From a virus: a DNA stretch of 22,516 bases. Location of the stretch: positions 44,828-67,343 of the IMG/VR virus record IMGVR_UViG_3300030103_005764. One strand, given 5' to 3'. Positions 5,958 through 13,858 of the stretch are shown here, one piece after another; position 1 is the stretch's first letter; every line of letters starts with the position of its first letter. The notes under the pieces are model-generated. The model worked only from the letters and a program-made list of their open reading frames with translations. It made no database searches and was not told where the DNA came from. The translations under genes were made by a program, and so were the position numbers.

Positions 5958-8905
5958 GGTCAAAATTTAAAAATATAATATTGGCCAGTTCTTTCACTGC
6001 CTTAACTGCCTGTGGCGGGGGTGGAGGAGGTGCGGTCACTGCCGTATCTAATTTTGTTCAGGACGATTTATCAAGTCTCACTGGAAGTGAATCTATTATA
6101 AGTTCATACTCATCGTTGTTGAGTGGATTCAATAGCACTATATCGAGTGGCAATTTGGCAGGACTATCAGCAATCATCACTGGGCCGACGCAAAAGGATA
6201 TTACGAAGGCAGGCAACTTATTGACCATGTTGGACCAAGCAGAAACTTTATGGACACAAACAATAGATCTAATAGAATCACAAGATGATGATACCAAATT
6301 ACAGATATACAACAGTGACGATTACAAAAACGCCCATGCGGCAGTTTTATATTTGAAGAACCACGTTAAACCGGTGATACAAAAAGTATCACAAGGACAG
6401 AAATTATCTCTTACAGAATACAACAAAGTTGCCAGTGATAAAAAAGCAGAAGAAATAATAAAGCAAGAAAAAGAAAGCACTGTTGAAACATATGTTGTCG
6501 ATAAAAAAACAAAAATTAATGCAGAGAAACAAAGCAAAGTTGTAAAAAAAGAAACGAAAAAAGAAGAAACTGAAAAAGAAGAAACTAAAAAAGAGGAAGT
6601 GAAAGAGGAAAAGAAAGTCGAGAAACAAGAAGAAGCCAAGGAAGAAAAGAAAGAAGAAGAAAAGGTTGTAGAAAAACAAAAGGATGTTTGGAAAACAGAT
6701 GAATTTAACAAGGATACAAGTAAAACAATTATAAATGCTGACAAGGCCTATGCCAGGGGTTGGACAGGTAAAGGTGCGGTGCTAGGAATAATAGATACCT
6801 ATCAACAGACAGATCATGAAGCACTTGATGGCAAATACAAATGGTACAAAGACTATGTCTTAAATGACACCATTGTTGAAAACAAAGGACAATATCAATC
6901 CCACGGGACACACGTGGCTGGTATAGTTGCAGGTAAAAGAGATGGCACACAATTCCACGGAGTGGCCTTTGACGCAGACCTTGTAGGTGCCAATGTTGAC
7001 TATTATGGTAATGCAAGTGCCAACATGGGACAGGCACAGAATGCCTTACACGATATTGCTAAACTCAAGGCAACAAAAGTTGATGGCGGCGAAGGCATTA
7101 ACATCGTTGCAGTGAATATGAGTTTTAACAAAAACATACAATTCAATCACTACGGTACAATTACAAAGTTAGATGACGGCACATACAGTTCTTCGGTCAT
7201 TACTGCAAACAAAGATAGTGCAAAGTATTGGAAGATAGGCACAGACAACGACATAATACTTGTGAACTCCGCAGGTAATGGAATGTACGTTGATGGTGTA
7301 TGGAACACTGATTTTGCCCTTGATCCGGGTATTTGGGCAACAGAAGTCGACGCAGATGGTAACCTTGTGTTAGGCGGAAAAATGTTAATAGTTGGAAATT
7401 GGGGAGGCACAAAAGAGGACGGGCAGGTAGTTGGTAGTAAGTCAGGGCACGTGTGTCTAAACATTATTGATAACAAATGTAATGACAAATATCAAGTGAA
7501 AGATTTTTATATACTGGCACCAGGTAACAACGTGTATTCAAGTGTGAGCGGTGACGGGTATTCTGAGATGGGTGGGTCAAGTATGGCGGCACCACAAGTG
7601 ACAGGTGCTATTGGTATACTGCATGAAATGTGGCCTCACATGAAAGGTGAGAACCTTGTGAAACTTGTATTGAATACGGCAGACACAAACATAAATGGAT
7701 ATGATGTGGACATACACGGACAAGGTATGTTGGATCTTGATGAAGCAACTAAACCGCAAGGTGCAGTTGGTGTTCCAACTACAGGCAGAGTGGACGGCAC
7801 TGTGACATCTTTAAACAATACATATTTTGCAACAGGAAGTAGTAGTGCTTTCTCAAGTTTATCAAATATTAAAATTATGGTCATCGACGACTATGACAGA
7901 GATTACTACATGAATCTAGGTAATGGATATACAGTAAAAGACAACAGAAAATATTCAGATGTAGACATGCTGATAGCAAACAACAACACGTATCTTCCGG
8001 TGAATCAAAGTTTTGGTTCTTTTACACAAGGAGGACAGTACAACCTATTAAACAATTACAACTTCGGCTTTTACACTGGTGATAATGGCGGCGGAGATTA
8101 TTCCATAAATGTTGGAAAAAACTTTATGTTGAATAATAATTTAAAATTGAAGACTAGCATAGGACAGATGAGTGAACAGGATACATGGTTAGGTAATTCT
8201 TCTGATGGAATACTGGCAGTGGGAGATAACAACAATACAAATTTTGGAAACATAGGTGTCGAATATTTGTTAGGCAATAATGTTTTGAGTTTCAATTACA
8301 CTAGGGGACATACAGATATCAACACAATAGACGGTAGCATAATCACAAATTTCTCAGATATTGAAACAGAATCTTACAGGTTGGCGTATGAAATACACAA
8401 AGATACGCACACAACTTTCGGCTGGTCGTTCTCACTTCCAAGTCACATAACATCGGGTTCGATGGACTTGGAAGTAGCCGAGAGTGTTAATTTAGACGGA
8501 ACAATCAATCATACAAGTATCCAGAGTGATCTGACCCAAAGCACTAAAGAGAAAAACATCGGTTTCTTTTATGCTAAAACTCCAACACATGATTTGGATT
8601 CAACTTTCAATTTTACCGCAGAATACAGACAAGACGTATCTGGAAAACAAGGTAAGGATGGAGTCAATGTTGGCATAAACTATATAAAAAAATTAAGTCT
8701 ATCTTGTGGTATTCCAAACACAGGATTTAAACAATTAGACAAAAAATTAGGTTGGCTCAAAAATCCTAAATGCTTTAATGAGGATGGCACACATAAAGAT
8801 ATGAAAAAATTATATGCCGCACAAAACGGCACAATAGACAATGCGGAGAAACACGGACTGGTATATGATCTTGAAAAAGACATGTTTGTTCCTGTAAAAG
8901 AATAA
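5954..8905 (+). CDS. Lipoprotein subtilisin-like (S8) protease with beta-rich C-terminus
   Basis: This 983-residue protein starts at GTG (5954), overlapping the gene upstream. A lipoprotein signal ends in lipobox LTAC with lipidated C20, followed by six Gly. A helical region and a Glu/Lys-rich stretch (about 184-246) lead to a peptidase S8 domain (about 252-585). The catalytic triad is complete: D281 (GIID), H317 (SHGTH) and S543 (GGSSMAAP), with oxyanion Asn N442 (SAGN). Residues from about 590 to 930 are Asn/Gly/Ser/Thr-rich with alternating strands and resemble the passenger/barrel part of bacterial S8 autotransporters, but the end (MFVPVKE) lacks the usual terminal aromatic residue. It would be exported by infected cells and anchored to a membrane. 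Host or phage surface proteins are possible substrates. Origin by transfer from a bacterium is likely. Confidence 0.88.
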   Translation: MRSKFKNIILASSFTALTACGGGGGGAVTAVSNFVQDDLSSLTGSESIISSYSSLLSGFNSTISSGNLAGLSAIITGPTQKDITKAGNLLTMLDQAETLWTQTIDLIESQDDDTKLQIYNSDDYKNAHAAVLYLKNHVKPVIQKVSQGQKLSLTEYNKVASDKKAEEIIKQEKESTVETYVVDKKTKINAEKQSKVVKKETKKEETEKEETKKEEVKEEKKVEKQEEAKEEKKEEEKVVEKQKDVWKTDEFNKDTSKTIINADKAYARGWTGKGAVLGIIDTYQQTDHEALDGKYKWYKDYVLNDTIVENKGQYQSHGTHVAGIVAGKRDGTQFHGVAFDADLVGANVDYYGNASANMGQAQNALHDIAKLKATKVDGGEGINIVAVNMSFNKNIQFNHYGTITKLDDGTYSSSVITANKDSAKYWKIGTDNDIILVNSAGNGMYVDGVWNTDFALDPGIWATEVDADGNLVLGGKMLIVGNWGGTKEDGQVVGSKSGHVCLNIIDNKCNDKYQVKDFYILAPGNNVYSSVSGDGYSEMGGSSMAAPQVTGAIGILHEMWPHMKGENLVKLVLNTADTNINGYDVDIHGQGMLDLDEATKPQGAVGVPTTGRVDGTVTSLNNTYFATGSSSAFSSLSNIKIMVIDDYDRDYYMNLGNGYTVKDNRKYSDVDMLIANNNTYLPVNQSFGSFTQGGQYNLLNNYNFGFYTGDNGGGDYSINVGKNFMLNNNLKLKTSIGQMSEQDTWLGNSSDGILAVGDNNNTNFGNIGVEYLLGNNVLSFNYTRGHTDINTIDGSIITNFSDIETESYRLAYEIHKDTHTTFGWSFSLPSHITSGSMDLEVAESVNLDGTINHTSIQSDLTQSTKEKNIGFFYAKTPTHDLDSTFNFTAEYRQDVSGKQGKDGVNVGINYIKKLSLSCGIPNTGFKQLDKKLGWLKNPKCFNEDGTHKDMKKLYAAQNGTIDNAEKHGLVYDLEKDMFVPVKE

Positions 8906-9249
8906 TGCAGAAAGATATCTACAAAGAAGACTATTTTGGAACACTTATGTGCATACTTGTGGATGAGTCACGTAAGATCATGCCTACATTTAATCCCACG
9001 AAAGAATTACATAAAATTCAAAACGACATGTGTTTAGCAGGTACCTGGATTGACAAGGTGCCAGTTGGAACTATGATTCATAACGAACCGCAACATCATA
9101 TATTAGAAATACAAAAAAGTATTCTACCCGAGTACAGAAGACTTGCGGCTAATTTGATAGACCGATTCATAAGTGAGTTTGAGGCACAGGGCGGACGTAG
9201 GATAGAGATAACAGAAAAATTTGAAAGGATGTACAAATGGAAACAATAG
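8905..9249 (+). CDS. Hypothetical protein, 114 aa
   Basis: A soluble mixed alpha/beta type protein with no recognised family. The ATG uses the last A of the protease stop (TAATG), so it is likely translated by coupling. Features include a HNEPQHH cluster (about 59-65) and a helical C-terminus ending in MYKWKQ. The last 13 bases overlap the next gene. No signal peptide or membrane segment is present. Confidence 0.7.
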   Translation: MQKDIYKEDYFGTLMCILVDESRKIMPTFNPTKELHKIQNDMCLAGTWIDKVPVGTMIHNEPQHHILEIQKSILPEYRRLAANLIDRFISEFEAQGGRRIEITEKFERMYKWKQ

Positions 9250-9431
9250 AAATCACATGCACAAACAATGGCAAAATCAAACCAGTTGAGGTTTTGACCA
9301 AAACAGACAAGTATCTTAAGGTTATATTGCCAGGAACCGAAATAGTGTTAGAACTGTTTCGTGAGGACTTAAATAGTGAGTACACAGGAATCACAGCAGG
9401 ATTACAATTTGAATGGCTACCGAAAAATTAA
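9237..9431 (+). CDS. Hypothetical protein, 64 aa
   Basis: A small acidic protein, mostly predicted beta (EVLTKTDKYLKVILPGTEIVLEL), with no recognised family. It overlaps the previous gene by 13 bases and the next by 19. An AAGGA-like sequence (9225-9229) about 7 bases upstream of the ATG may act as ribosome binding site. The tight packing and continuous frame support a real gene. Confidence 0.65.
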   Translation: METIEITCTNNGKIKPVEVLTKTDKYLKVILPGTEIVLELFREDLNSEYTGITAGLQFEWLPKN

Positions 9432-9895
9432 AATTTAAACTAGAATTATATGCAACAATGTGGGACACACCCCCACATGCACAAATCCTAATCAACGACA
9501 CGAAGTATTTTGATAAGGATGTGACAGGCACAGAGTCTGCTCCAGAAGTGATAGAATTTGAACATGAATGTACCGAAGGACAGAAATACGATCTGATAAT
9601 CAAACGGTCAGGTAAAACAAATAAACAAACGATAATAAACGAAAAAGGTGACATCCTTAAAGACCAACTGTTGCATATCAAATACCTAGAGATAGATGAA
9701 ATAGACCTAGGAGGTATAGTATACGAAGGAGTATATACGCCAGAATATCCAGAGCCATGGGCCTCGCAACAACGAGAAAGCGGAAGAGACTTACAGGATT
9801 CATTCAAAAATGTCACACAAATGGGTTTCAATGGTACATGGAACCTAAGTTTTGAGTCACCATTTTACGCTTGGCTTTTAGAGAACCTATACTAA
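9413..9895 (+). CDS. Conserved-type phage protein, possible carbohydrate-binding fold
   Basis: A 160-residue protein with a beta-rich N-terminal half (KLKFKLELYATMW, then TKYFDKDV and QKYDLIIKRSG). The conserved-looking C-terminus has PEYPEPWA, MGFNGTW and a final FYAWLLENLY. The beta-sandwich pattern and Trp/Tyr content recall calcium-dependent carbohydrate-binding modules (CBM60 type) found in some phage proteins, but I hold this only as a weak possibility. It overlaps the preceding gene by 19 bases, and its stop lies in the next late promoter. Confidence 0.65.
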   Translation: MATEKLKFKLELYATMWDTPPHAQILINDTKYFDKDVTGTESAPEVIEFEHECTEGQKYDLIIKRSGKTNKQTIINEKGDILKDQLLHIKYLEIDEIDLGGIVYEGVYTPEYPEPWASQQRESGRDLQDSFKNVTQMGFNGTWNLSFESPFYAWLLENLY

Positions 9896-9901
9896 TAAAT
9901 A
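9894..9901 (+). promoter_or_regulatory. T4-type late promoter octamer
   Basis: AATAAATA, overlapping the TAA (9893-9895) of the gene upstream. The ATG of the next gene is 7 bases downstream with no Shine-Dalgarno sequence. This is the first late promoter of the long block of putative head cargo genes. Confidence 0.65.
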
Positions 9902-9918
9902 TGCTTATATGAGAGCAT
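9901..9918 (+). promoter_or_regulatory. Start-codon hairpin
   Basis: ATGCT (9901-9905) pairs with AGCAT (9914-9918), with one further T-G pair (9906/9913). The ATG at 9909-9911 lies in the loop. A late transcript starting near 9908 would lack the 5' arm; a read-through transcript would contain it. Confidence 0.4.
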
Positions 9919-10265
9919 CACAATTTATAAAAGAGAACATAGACAGCGACGCAGTCAACGAACTAGATTCGTTCATTATGAACAATGAGGATCTATACCG
10001 TAGGCGTTTTATGCCCATCATATCAAATATCAAAAGAAAAGTTAAAAAAAATATCTACGATCATGAAAAAGCACAAAAACTTTGGATGTATCTAGTTGAT
10101 GATGCGGCAAAAGAGTATGTCAAAGAGTACGGATCGACACAAGACGATGTTTCGACAATGTTTCCAAAAGAGACTAGACAACAAGTTGCAAGAATAATAT
10201 CTGATAGAGAAATAGAGAATATTAAACAAGGCGAATACGATGCACCTCAGGGAACTGTTTCTTAG
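9909..10265 (+). CDS. Small putative prohead-core/internal protein with capsid targeting N-terminus
   Basis: This 118-residue, charged and largely helical protein begins MRASQFIKEN. T4 internal protein III begins MKTYQEFIAE, a capsid targeting sequence cut by gp21 protease after IAE; here IKE at 7-9 would be the matching site. The rest (RRRFMPIISNIKRKVKKNIYD) is basic and amphipathic, and no enzyme motif is visible. Late promoter and start hairpin lie directly upstream, and the end overlaps the next gene by 26 bases. That it is head-localised is inference from the N-terminus and the promoter. Confidence 0.7.
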   Translation: MRASQFIKENIDSDAVNELDSFIMNNEDLYRRRFMPIISNIKRKVKKNIYDHEKAQKLWMYLVDDAAKEYVKEYGSTQDDVSTMFPKETRQQVARIISDREIENIKQGEYDAPQGTVS

Positions 10266-11412
10266 GGAGGACGATCGTTCAACAGCAGTATTTGCCTTTG
10301 GCCGATTCAATCCACCCACAATAGGACACCAAAAATTATTAGACAAACTCGAGTCGATGGCACAGCAAGTCAACGGCAAAGCATTTCTTTTCCTTTCACA
10401 CAAACAAAACAACAAAACAGACCCACTTACTCACAGAGAAAAAACAGATTACTTGAAAATGTTCTATCCAAAATTAGCGATAGGTGATCCGGCTGTAAAA
10501 ACAATAATCCAAGCACTTCAAAAAATCCAAGCAGAAGGAAGGACAAGGCTCGTGATGGTTGCAGGATCAGATAGAGTTGCAGAATTTCAAAAATTGTTAA
10601 ATCAATACAACGGTAAACCAGACAAGCAAGGAAATGACCTTTATAAGTTTGATTACATTGATGTTGTAAGTGCAGGAGAAAGAGATCCTGATCAAGAAGG
10701 CGCATCAGGTGCCTCGGCATCAAAAGCCAGGGAACTTGCTAACAAAGGACAAGAACATGAATTTTCCAAAATAATAATGGGCGGAAATACTGGCAAAAAG
10801 TTATATGATATAATACAAGACAGGCTTGGTAAACAGATTGACGAGAACAACAAAAAGTTGTATAATGAAAACATGGAAGACGCAAAGCCAACTGTATATC
10901 TAGACATGGACGGAGTCCTAGCAGACTTCTTCGGCGGTGTTGAATTCCTTTATGGTGTTGACCATTGGAAGGAATTGACAAATGACAAAACGAAAGATTT
11001 GAAAAAACAAGTTATAGATCGTATTACAGGCACAGACTTCTTTGCAGTATTGCCTAAATTTTCAACAGCAGATGCACTTATAGATATGGTTAAAAAATTT
11101 ACAGGTGGTAAGTTTTCAATAAACACTTCACCTTTAAGAGGAGATCATGCAAACAGTGCCAAGTATAAAAAGGTGTGGATTAGCAATAATATTGAACAAC
11201 CAGATGAGGTGGTTGTAACTGGCCGTAAAGAAAGTTATGCGGTCGATAAGGGAACCGGTACTCCAAATATACTCATTGACGACAGGCCTATTAATATAGA
11301 AAAATGGCAGGCGGCTGGTGGGTACGGAATACTATATCAAGCAAACAGAGATTCACTAGACACAGTGAAGAAAGGATTAGAAGGATATGCCAAAGTTCAG
11401 CGGGATCAATAG
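10240..11412 (+). CDS. Nucleotidyltransferase / HAD 5'-nucleotidase fusion
   Basis: This 390-residue two-domain protein begins MHLRELFLRE, very like the targeting sequence of T4 Alt (MELITELFDE). Right after it comes a cytidylyltransferase/NMNAT-like domain (about 14-200) with GRFNPPTIGH (21-30, the HxGH-type nucleotide site), VAGSDRV and GASASKAR (about 157-164, in the place of ISSTxxR). The second domain (about 215-385) is HAD-type with LDMDGVLADFF (nucleophile D222, D224), a Thr/Ser motif (NTSPL) and IDDRP. It resembles 5'(3')-deoxyribonucleotidases. The halves could act in NAD, nucleotide or nucleotide-sugar metabolism; the substrate is unknown. It overlaps genes on both sides. Confidence 0.85.
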   Translation: MHLRELFLREDDRSTAVFAFGRFNPPTIGHQKLLDKLESMAQQVNGKAFLFLSHKQNNKTDPLTHREKTDYLKMFYPKLAIGDPAVKTIIQALQKIQAEGRTRLVMVAGSDRVAEFQKLLNQYNGKPDKQGNDLYKFDYIDVVSAGERDPDQEGASGASASKARELANKGQEHEFSKIIMGGNTGKKLYDIIQDRLGKQIDENNKKLYNENMEDAKPTVYLDMDGVLADFFGGVEFLYGVDHWKELTNDKTKDLKKQVIDRITGTDFFAVLPKFSTADALIDMVKKFTGGKFSINTSPLRGDHANSAKYKKVWISNNIEQPDEVVVTGRKESYAVDKGTGTPNILIDDRPINIEKWQAAGGYGILYQANRDSLDTVKKGLEGYAKVQRDQ

Positions 11413-11566
11413 ACCATACGCGGCAGGAGAAATTGAAAAAACTCCACAAGAAAAACAGCGAGAACTCGATGATAAGATGAAAGCATTCTTGGCCAAAGGC
11501 GGCAAGGTTGAAAAAGTAAAAGCACACAAACCTACCAAGCAACAGTTGAAAGACTGGACTATATAA
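11387..11566 (+). CDS. Small basic protein, 59 aa
   Basis: An ATG at 11387 inside the end of the fusion gene opens a 59-residue frame ending at TAA 11564-11566, directly before the next ATG. The product starts MPKFSGINRPYAAGEIEK and ends KQQLKDWTI; it is rich in Lys and Gln and probably helical. It fills what would otherwise be a 154-base gap, and its start and stop mesh with both neighbours. I recognise no family. Confidence 0.7.
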   Translation: MPKFSGINRPYAAGEIEKTPQEKQRELDDKMKAFLAKGGKVEKVKAHKPTKQQLKDWTI

Positions 11567-11770
11567 ATGGACATAGAAGAGTTGAAGAAATTAGCAGGTG
11601 TGGCCGAGCAATCTGAAGATTCGATGGGAGAAAATCTGTCGTACACAGGCACAGAAAAAGCACGTTATCAAAGAAAGCACAACATCAAACCAGGCACCCA
11701 AGAGTGGTTTAAATTGTGGTTTGCAAGACCTAAACTCACTGGCGAAAAGCCAATGCCAAAAAACAAATAA
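11567..11770 (+). CDS. Small conserved-type phage protein, 67 aa
   Basis: Begins [12 protein letters not shown]. The distinctive part is [20 protein letters not shown] followed by [13 protein letters not shown] associate this segment with proteins of cyanophages and other marine T4-like phages, but it has no known function. It ends in a basic PKNK. The start follows the previous stop directly and the stop lies inside the next late octamer. The N-terminus is a weaker variant of the targeting motif (Glu at 4 and 5, Leu at 6). Confidence 0.75.
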   Translation: MDIEELKKLAGVAEQSEDSMGENLSYTGTEKARYQRKHNIKPGTQEWFKLWFARPKLTGEKPMPKNK

Positions 11771-11773
11771 ATA
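11766..11773 (+). promoter_or_regulatory. T4-type late promoter octamer
   Basis: AATAAATA containing the stop (11768-11770) of the gene upstream. The superoxide dismutase ATG is 8 bases downstream. No Shine-Dalgarno sequence. Confidence 0.7.
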
Positions 11774-11788
11774 CTCGCAATATGCGAG
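11774..11788 (+). promoter_or_regulatory. Start-codon hairpin of the SOD gene
   Basis: CTCGCA (11774-11779) pairs perfectly with TGCGAG (11783-11788) around a 3-base loop. The ATG (11782-11784) is half in the loop and half in the stem. The 5' arm begins immediately after the late octamer and would be missing from transcripts that start near 11780. This is the most GC-rich of the start hairpins. Confidence 0.5.
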
Positions 11789-12336
11789 CCTTAGAATTTA
11801 CAGAAACACATTGTCCTAGAACCAAAGCAAAAGAATGTTCTTGTAGCAAGGTAAAAGGAATCACAGAAGGATTGTCCACTGTGATTGCCCAGTGCGATCT
11901 ACAACACTCCGACGAGGTAAAAGGTAGTATTTTGCTGATGCAGGCCCCAGGCACTCCAACACTAATCAAAGGCACAATTACTGGACTAACACCGGGTGAA
12001 CATGGTTTCCACATACACGAATTTGGAGACATGAGTGATGGCTGTAAATCAATGGGTGGCCACTATAATCCTGATAATGTTAATCACGGAGACAGAGACG
12101 AAGGACATGTTGGTGATCTTGGAAATATTATAGCAACAGAATCAGGCGTTGCTAATTTTTCAATAAGAGCAAACAGGGTTGACTTAATAGGCGATAGATC
12201 AGTAGTTGGAAGAGGTATAGTAGTCCATGCTGAAAAAGATGACCTAGGGTTAGGCGGCGATGAAGAAAGTTTAAAGACAGGTAACGCTGGTGACAGATTG
12301 GCTTGTGGTGTAATTACATTGAGAGATACAAAATGA
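11782..12336 (+). CDS. sodC: Cu/Zn superoxide dismutase with capsid targeting propeptide
   Basis: This 184-residue protein converts superoxide to oxygen and peroxide. All key residues are visible: copper ligands H77, H79, H94 and H149; zinc ligands H94, H102, H109 and D112; disulfide C88-C175; guiding Arg R172. Motifs are [22 protein letters not shown] and [10 protein letters not shown]. The N-terminus is not a Sec signal. It reads [10 protein letters not shown], then a Cys/Lys-rich stretch with C11, C19 and C21, ending in ITEG at 27-30, directly before the first SOD strand ([10 protein letters not shown]). ITE/G matches the T4 gp21 site (I/L)xE, so residues 1-29 look like a removable head-targeting propeptide. 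It is late-expressed and overlaps the next gene by ATGA. Confidence 0.93.
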   Translation: MRALEFTETHCPRTKAKECSCSKVKGITEGLSTVIAQCDLQHSDEVKGSILLMQAPGTPTLIKGTITGLTPGEHGFHIHEFGDMSDGCKSMGGHYNPDNVNHGDRDEGHVGDLGNIIATESGVANFSIRANRVDLIGDRSVVGRGIVVHAEKDDLGLGGDEESLKTGNAGDRLACGVITLRDTK

Positions 12337-13241
12337 AATTTTTAATTTTTAACGGAACACTGAAGCCTGACGCAGAATCAAACACTAGCAAAGTTGTAAG
12401 TATGTTGAAACTTGCATTTGAAAAATTAGGGCAAGACTGCGAAGTAATCACGATGAGAGAATTGAATTACGAAAGAGGTACTGTTGATATTAATGATGAG
12501 TTGAAACCAGAATTAATGAAAATGTTTAAGGCAGACGGCGTTGTTTTTGCAACACCTATATGGTGGAGTGGACAGAGTTCACACATTCAAGCAATTATGG
12601 AAAGAATGGATCCCATATACAACTGGTCAAAAGAAAACAAGCATCAACCTTTTTACAATAAAGTGTTTGGTTCATTGATATCGGGTGGTGGAGATGGATT
12701 CCAAAAAATACATGGCAACCTTTACAGTTTCGCATCTAACTTTGGATTCACAATAGTGCCACAGGCAAATGTAGAATCTAAGGCACAAGGCCTAGATGAA
12801 ATACTAGATGACCAAGACACTGTTGATCAAGTCAAAAACTGTGCAATTAACATGACTGCATGGGCAAGGGTTTTGAAAGAAGGCAATCCGGCAAAAGACG
12901 GTAGGCACGGTTCTGTTGATATAAATGAAGATCTTACCGAAGGCAAGAGGATACCACGTAAAAAGGGACAAAAAGCAAAGTCTAAAAAACACAGTGACCT
13001 ATACACGGATGAAGATCCAAAAGGCACTATCCATGGATTAGGATTCAAGGATGAAGCGGCGGCAAGGTCAAGTGTTGCAAAGATTAGGAAATCGGGTAGA
13101 TCACACGCACACAAAATACAAGCGGCAGTTGCCATGGAGCAGAGAGCAAGAGCGGCAGGCAAATCAGGGCCAGCGGCCATCTACAGGAAGTTTATCAACT
13201 CCATGAAGAAGAAAACCAAAGCCAAAAATAAAAAGAAATGA
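12333..13241 (+). CDS. NADPH-dependent FMN reductase/flavodoxin-like domain fused to DUF5824-like tail
   Basis: The start is ATG at 12333, overlapping the SOD stop; a longer frame from 12303 would lie inside SOD. Residues 1 to about 200 form a flavodoxin-like fold: [16 protein letters not shown] (FMN phosphate loop), FATPIWWSG and SGGGDGFQ. The rest (about 205-302) is a very basic tail with [27 protein letters not shown] and [13 protein letters not shown], ending [11 protein letters not shown]. This matches what I know of DUF5824 in marine phages. The border reads [12 protein letters not shown] fits a gp21-type site, so the domains may be separated in the prohead. It probably reduces flavin or quinone with NAD(P)H, next to a superoxide dismutase. 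Confidence 0.82.
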   Translation: MKFLIFNGTLKPDAESNTSKVVSMLKLAFEKLGQDCEVITMRELNYERGTVDINDELKPELMKMFKADGVVFATPIWWSGQSSHIQAIMERMDPIYNWSKENKHQPFYNKVFGSLISGGGDGFQKIHGNLYSFASNFGFTIVPQANVESKAQGLDEILDDQDTVDQVKNCAINMTAWARVLKEGNPAKDGRHGSVDINEDLTEGKRIPRKKGQKAKSKKHSDLYTDEDPKGTIHGLGFKDEAAARSSVAKIRKSGRSHAHKIQAAVAMEQRARAAGKSGPAAIYRKFINSMKKKTKAKNKKK

Positions 13242-13456
13242 AAGCAGTAATTAAAATTATAGCAGAACACCTAGACGTTGCGGAGAGCAAGGTCACTCCA
13301 GAAGCACATTTAGTAAACGATTTAGATGCAGATTCATTTGACACAGTAGAACTGGTGATACAGGTAGAGAAAGCCACAGGCGTAAAAATATCACAGGACG
13401 ATGGTGACAAAGTGCAGACAGTACAAGATCTAATCAACCTAGTGGAAAAAAAATAA
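13238..13456 (+). CDS. acpP: Acyl carrier protein
   Basis: This 72-residue acidic four-helix protein has the phosphopantetheine attachment motif DADSFDTVEL, with S33 as the attachment site. The usual DSL is DSF here. Length, acidity and the helix II sequence (DTVELVIQVE) are typical of bacterial fatty acid ACPs. It needs a host phosphopantetheinyl transferase for activity. It overlaps the FMN reductase fusion by four bases (ATGA), inside a late operon of putative head cargo. This is an unusual setting, since no other lipid synthesis gene is visible. It could alter host fatty acid flow or act as a carrier or binding partner. Confidence 0.9.
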   Translation: MKAVIKIIAEHLDVAESKVTPEAHLVNDLDADSFDTVELVIQVEKATGVKISQDDGDKVQTVQDLINLVEKK

Positions 13457-13462
13457 AAAGAA

Positions 13463-13858
13463 ATGAAGATACGTGAGATAACAGAATACGTTACTGATTA
13501 TGTTCACGGCGATGTTGATAAAGTAATCAAAAAATTAGGTAAAAAGAAAATGCGTATGGGATATTATCCTATGATGGCATATCCATACAGAGTTAAAAAA
13601 GAAACTAAAGAAGCACCACCAGGCACTTACTTTACGAAGACAGGAAATTTGGTTAAAGGAAAATTAACAAAAGCGGCCAAAGAAAGAGGTGCAAGAGAAA
13701 CTGACCCCAAGGACAATCAAAGATCTAAAGTACCACCAGTTACACAAAGCAACGAAGCAAAAAAGTGGAGTACAAAATATAAAAAATCTATAAACTGTAA
13801 TAATCCAAAAGGATTTTCACAAAAGGCGCATTGTGCAGGTAGGAAGAAAAAGAAATGA
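13463..13858 (+). CDS. Basic protein with capsid targeting-like N-terminus and Cys/Lys tail
   Basis: This 131-residue protein begins MKIREITEYV; ITE at 6-8 fits a gp21-type cut. The middle is Lys-rich (LVKGKLTKAAKERGARE). The tail has NEAKKWSTKYKKSINCNNPK then GFSQKAHCAGRKKKK, a two-Cys basic module that I associate with marine T4-like phage proteins. No enzyme motif is visible. A DNA-packing or core role is inferred from charge and targeting motif. It starts 6 bases after the ACP gene and overlaps the next by four. Confidence 0.75.
   Translation: MKIREITEYVTDYVHGDVDKVIKKLGKKKMRMGYYPMMAYPYRVKKETKEAPPGTYFTKTGNLVKGKLTKAAKERGARETDPKDNQRSKVPPVTQSNEAKKWSTKYKKSINCNNPKGFSQKAHCAGRKKKK

Noticed and set aside
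6322-6744. Long minus-strand reading frame rich in Ser and Phe
   Set aside because: It is the antisense of the Glu/Lys-rich part of the subtilase gene; GAA/AAA repeats give TTC/TTT codons without stops. No start context or neighbouring minus-strand genes.
11562-11569. TATAAATG resembling a late octamer
   Set aside because: It runs into the ATG of the next gene, leaving no room for a start site for that gene; likely chance.
12303-12332. Upstream start for the FMN reductase gene
   Set aside because: The added residues lie within the SOD coding end; ATG 12333 with ATGA overlap gives the normal flavodoxin N-terminus.
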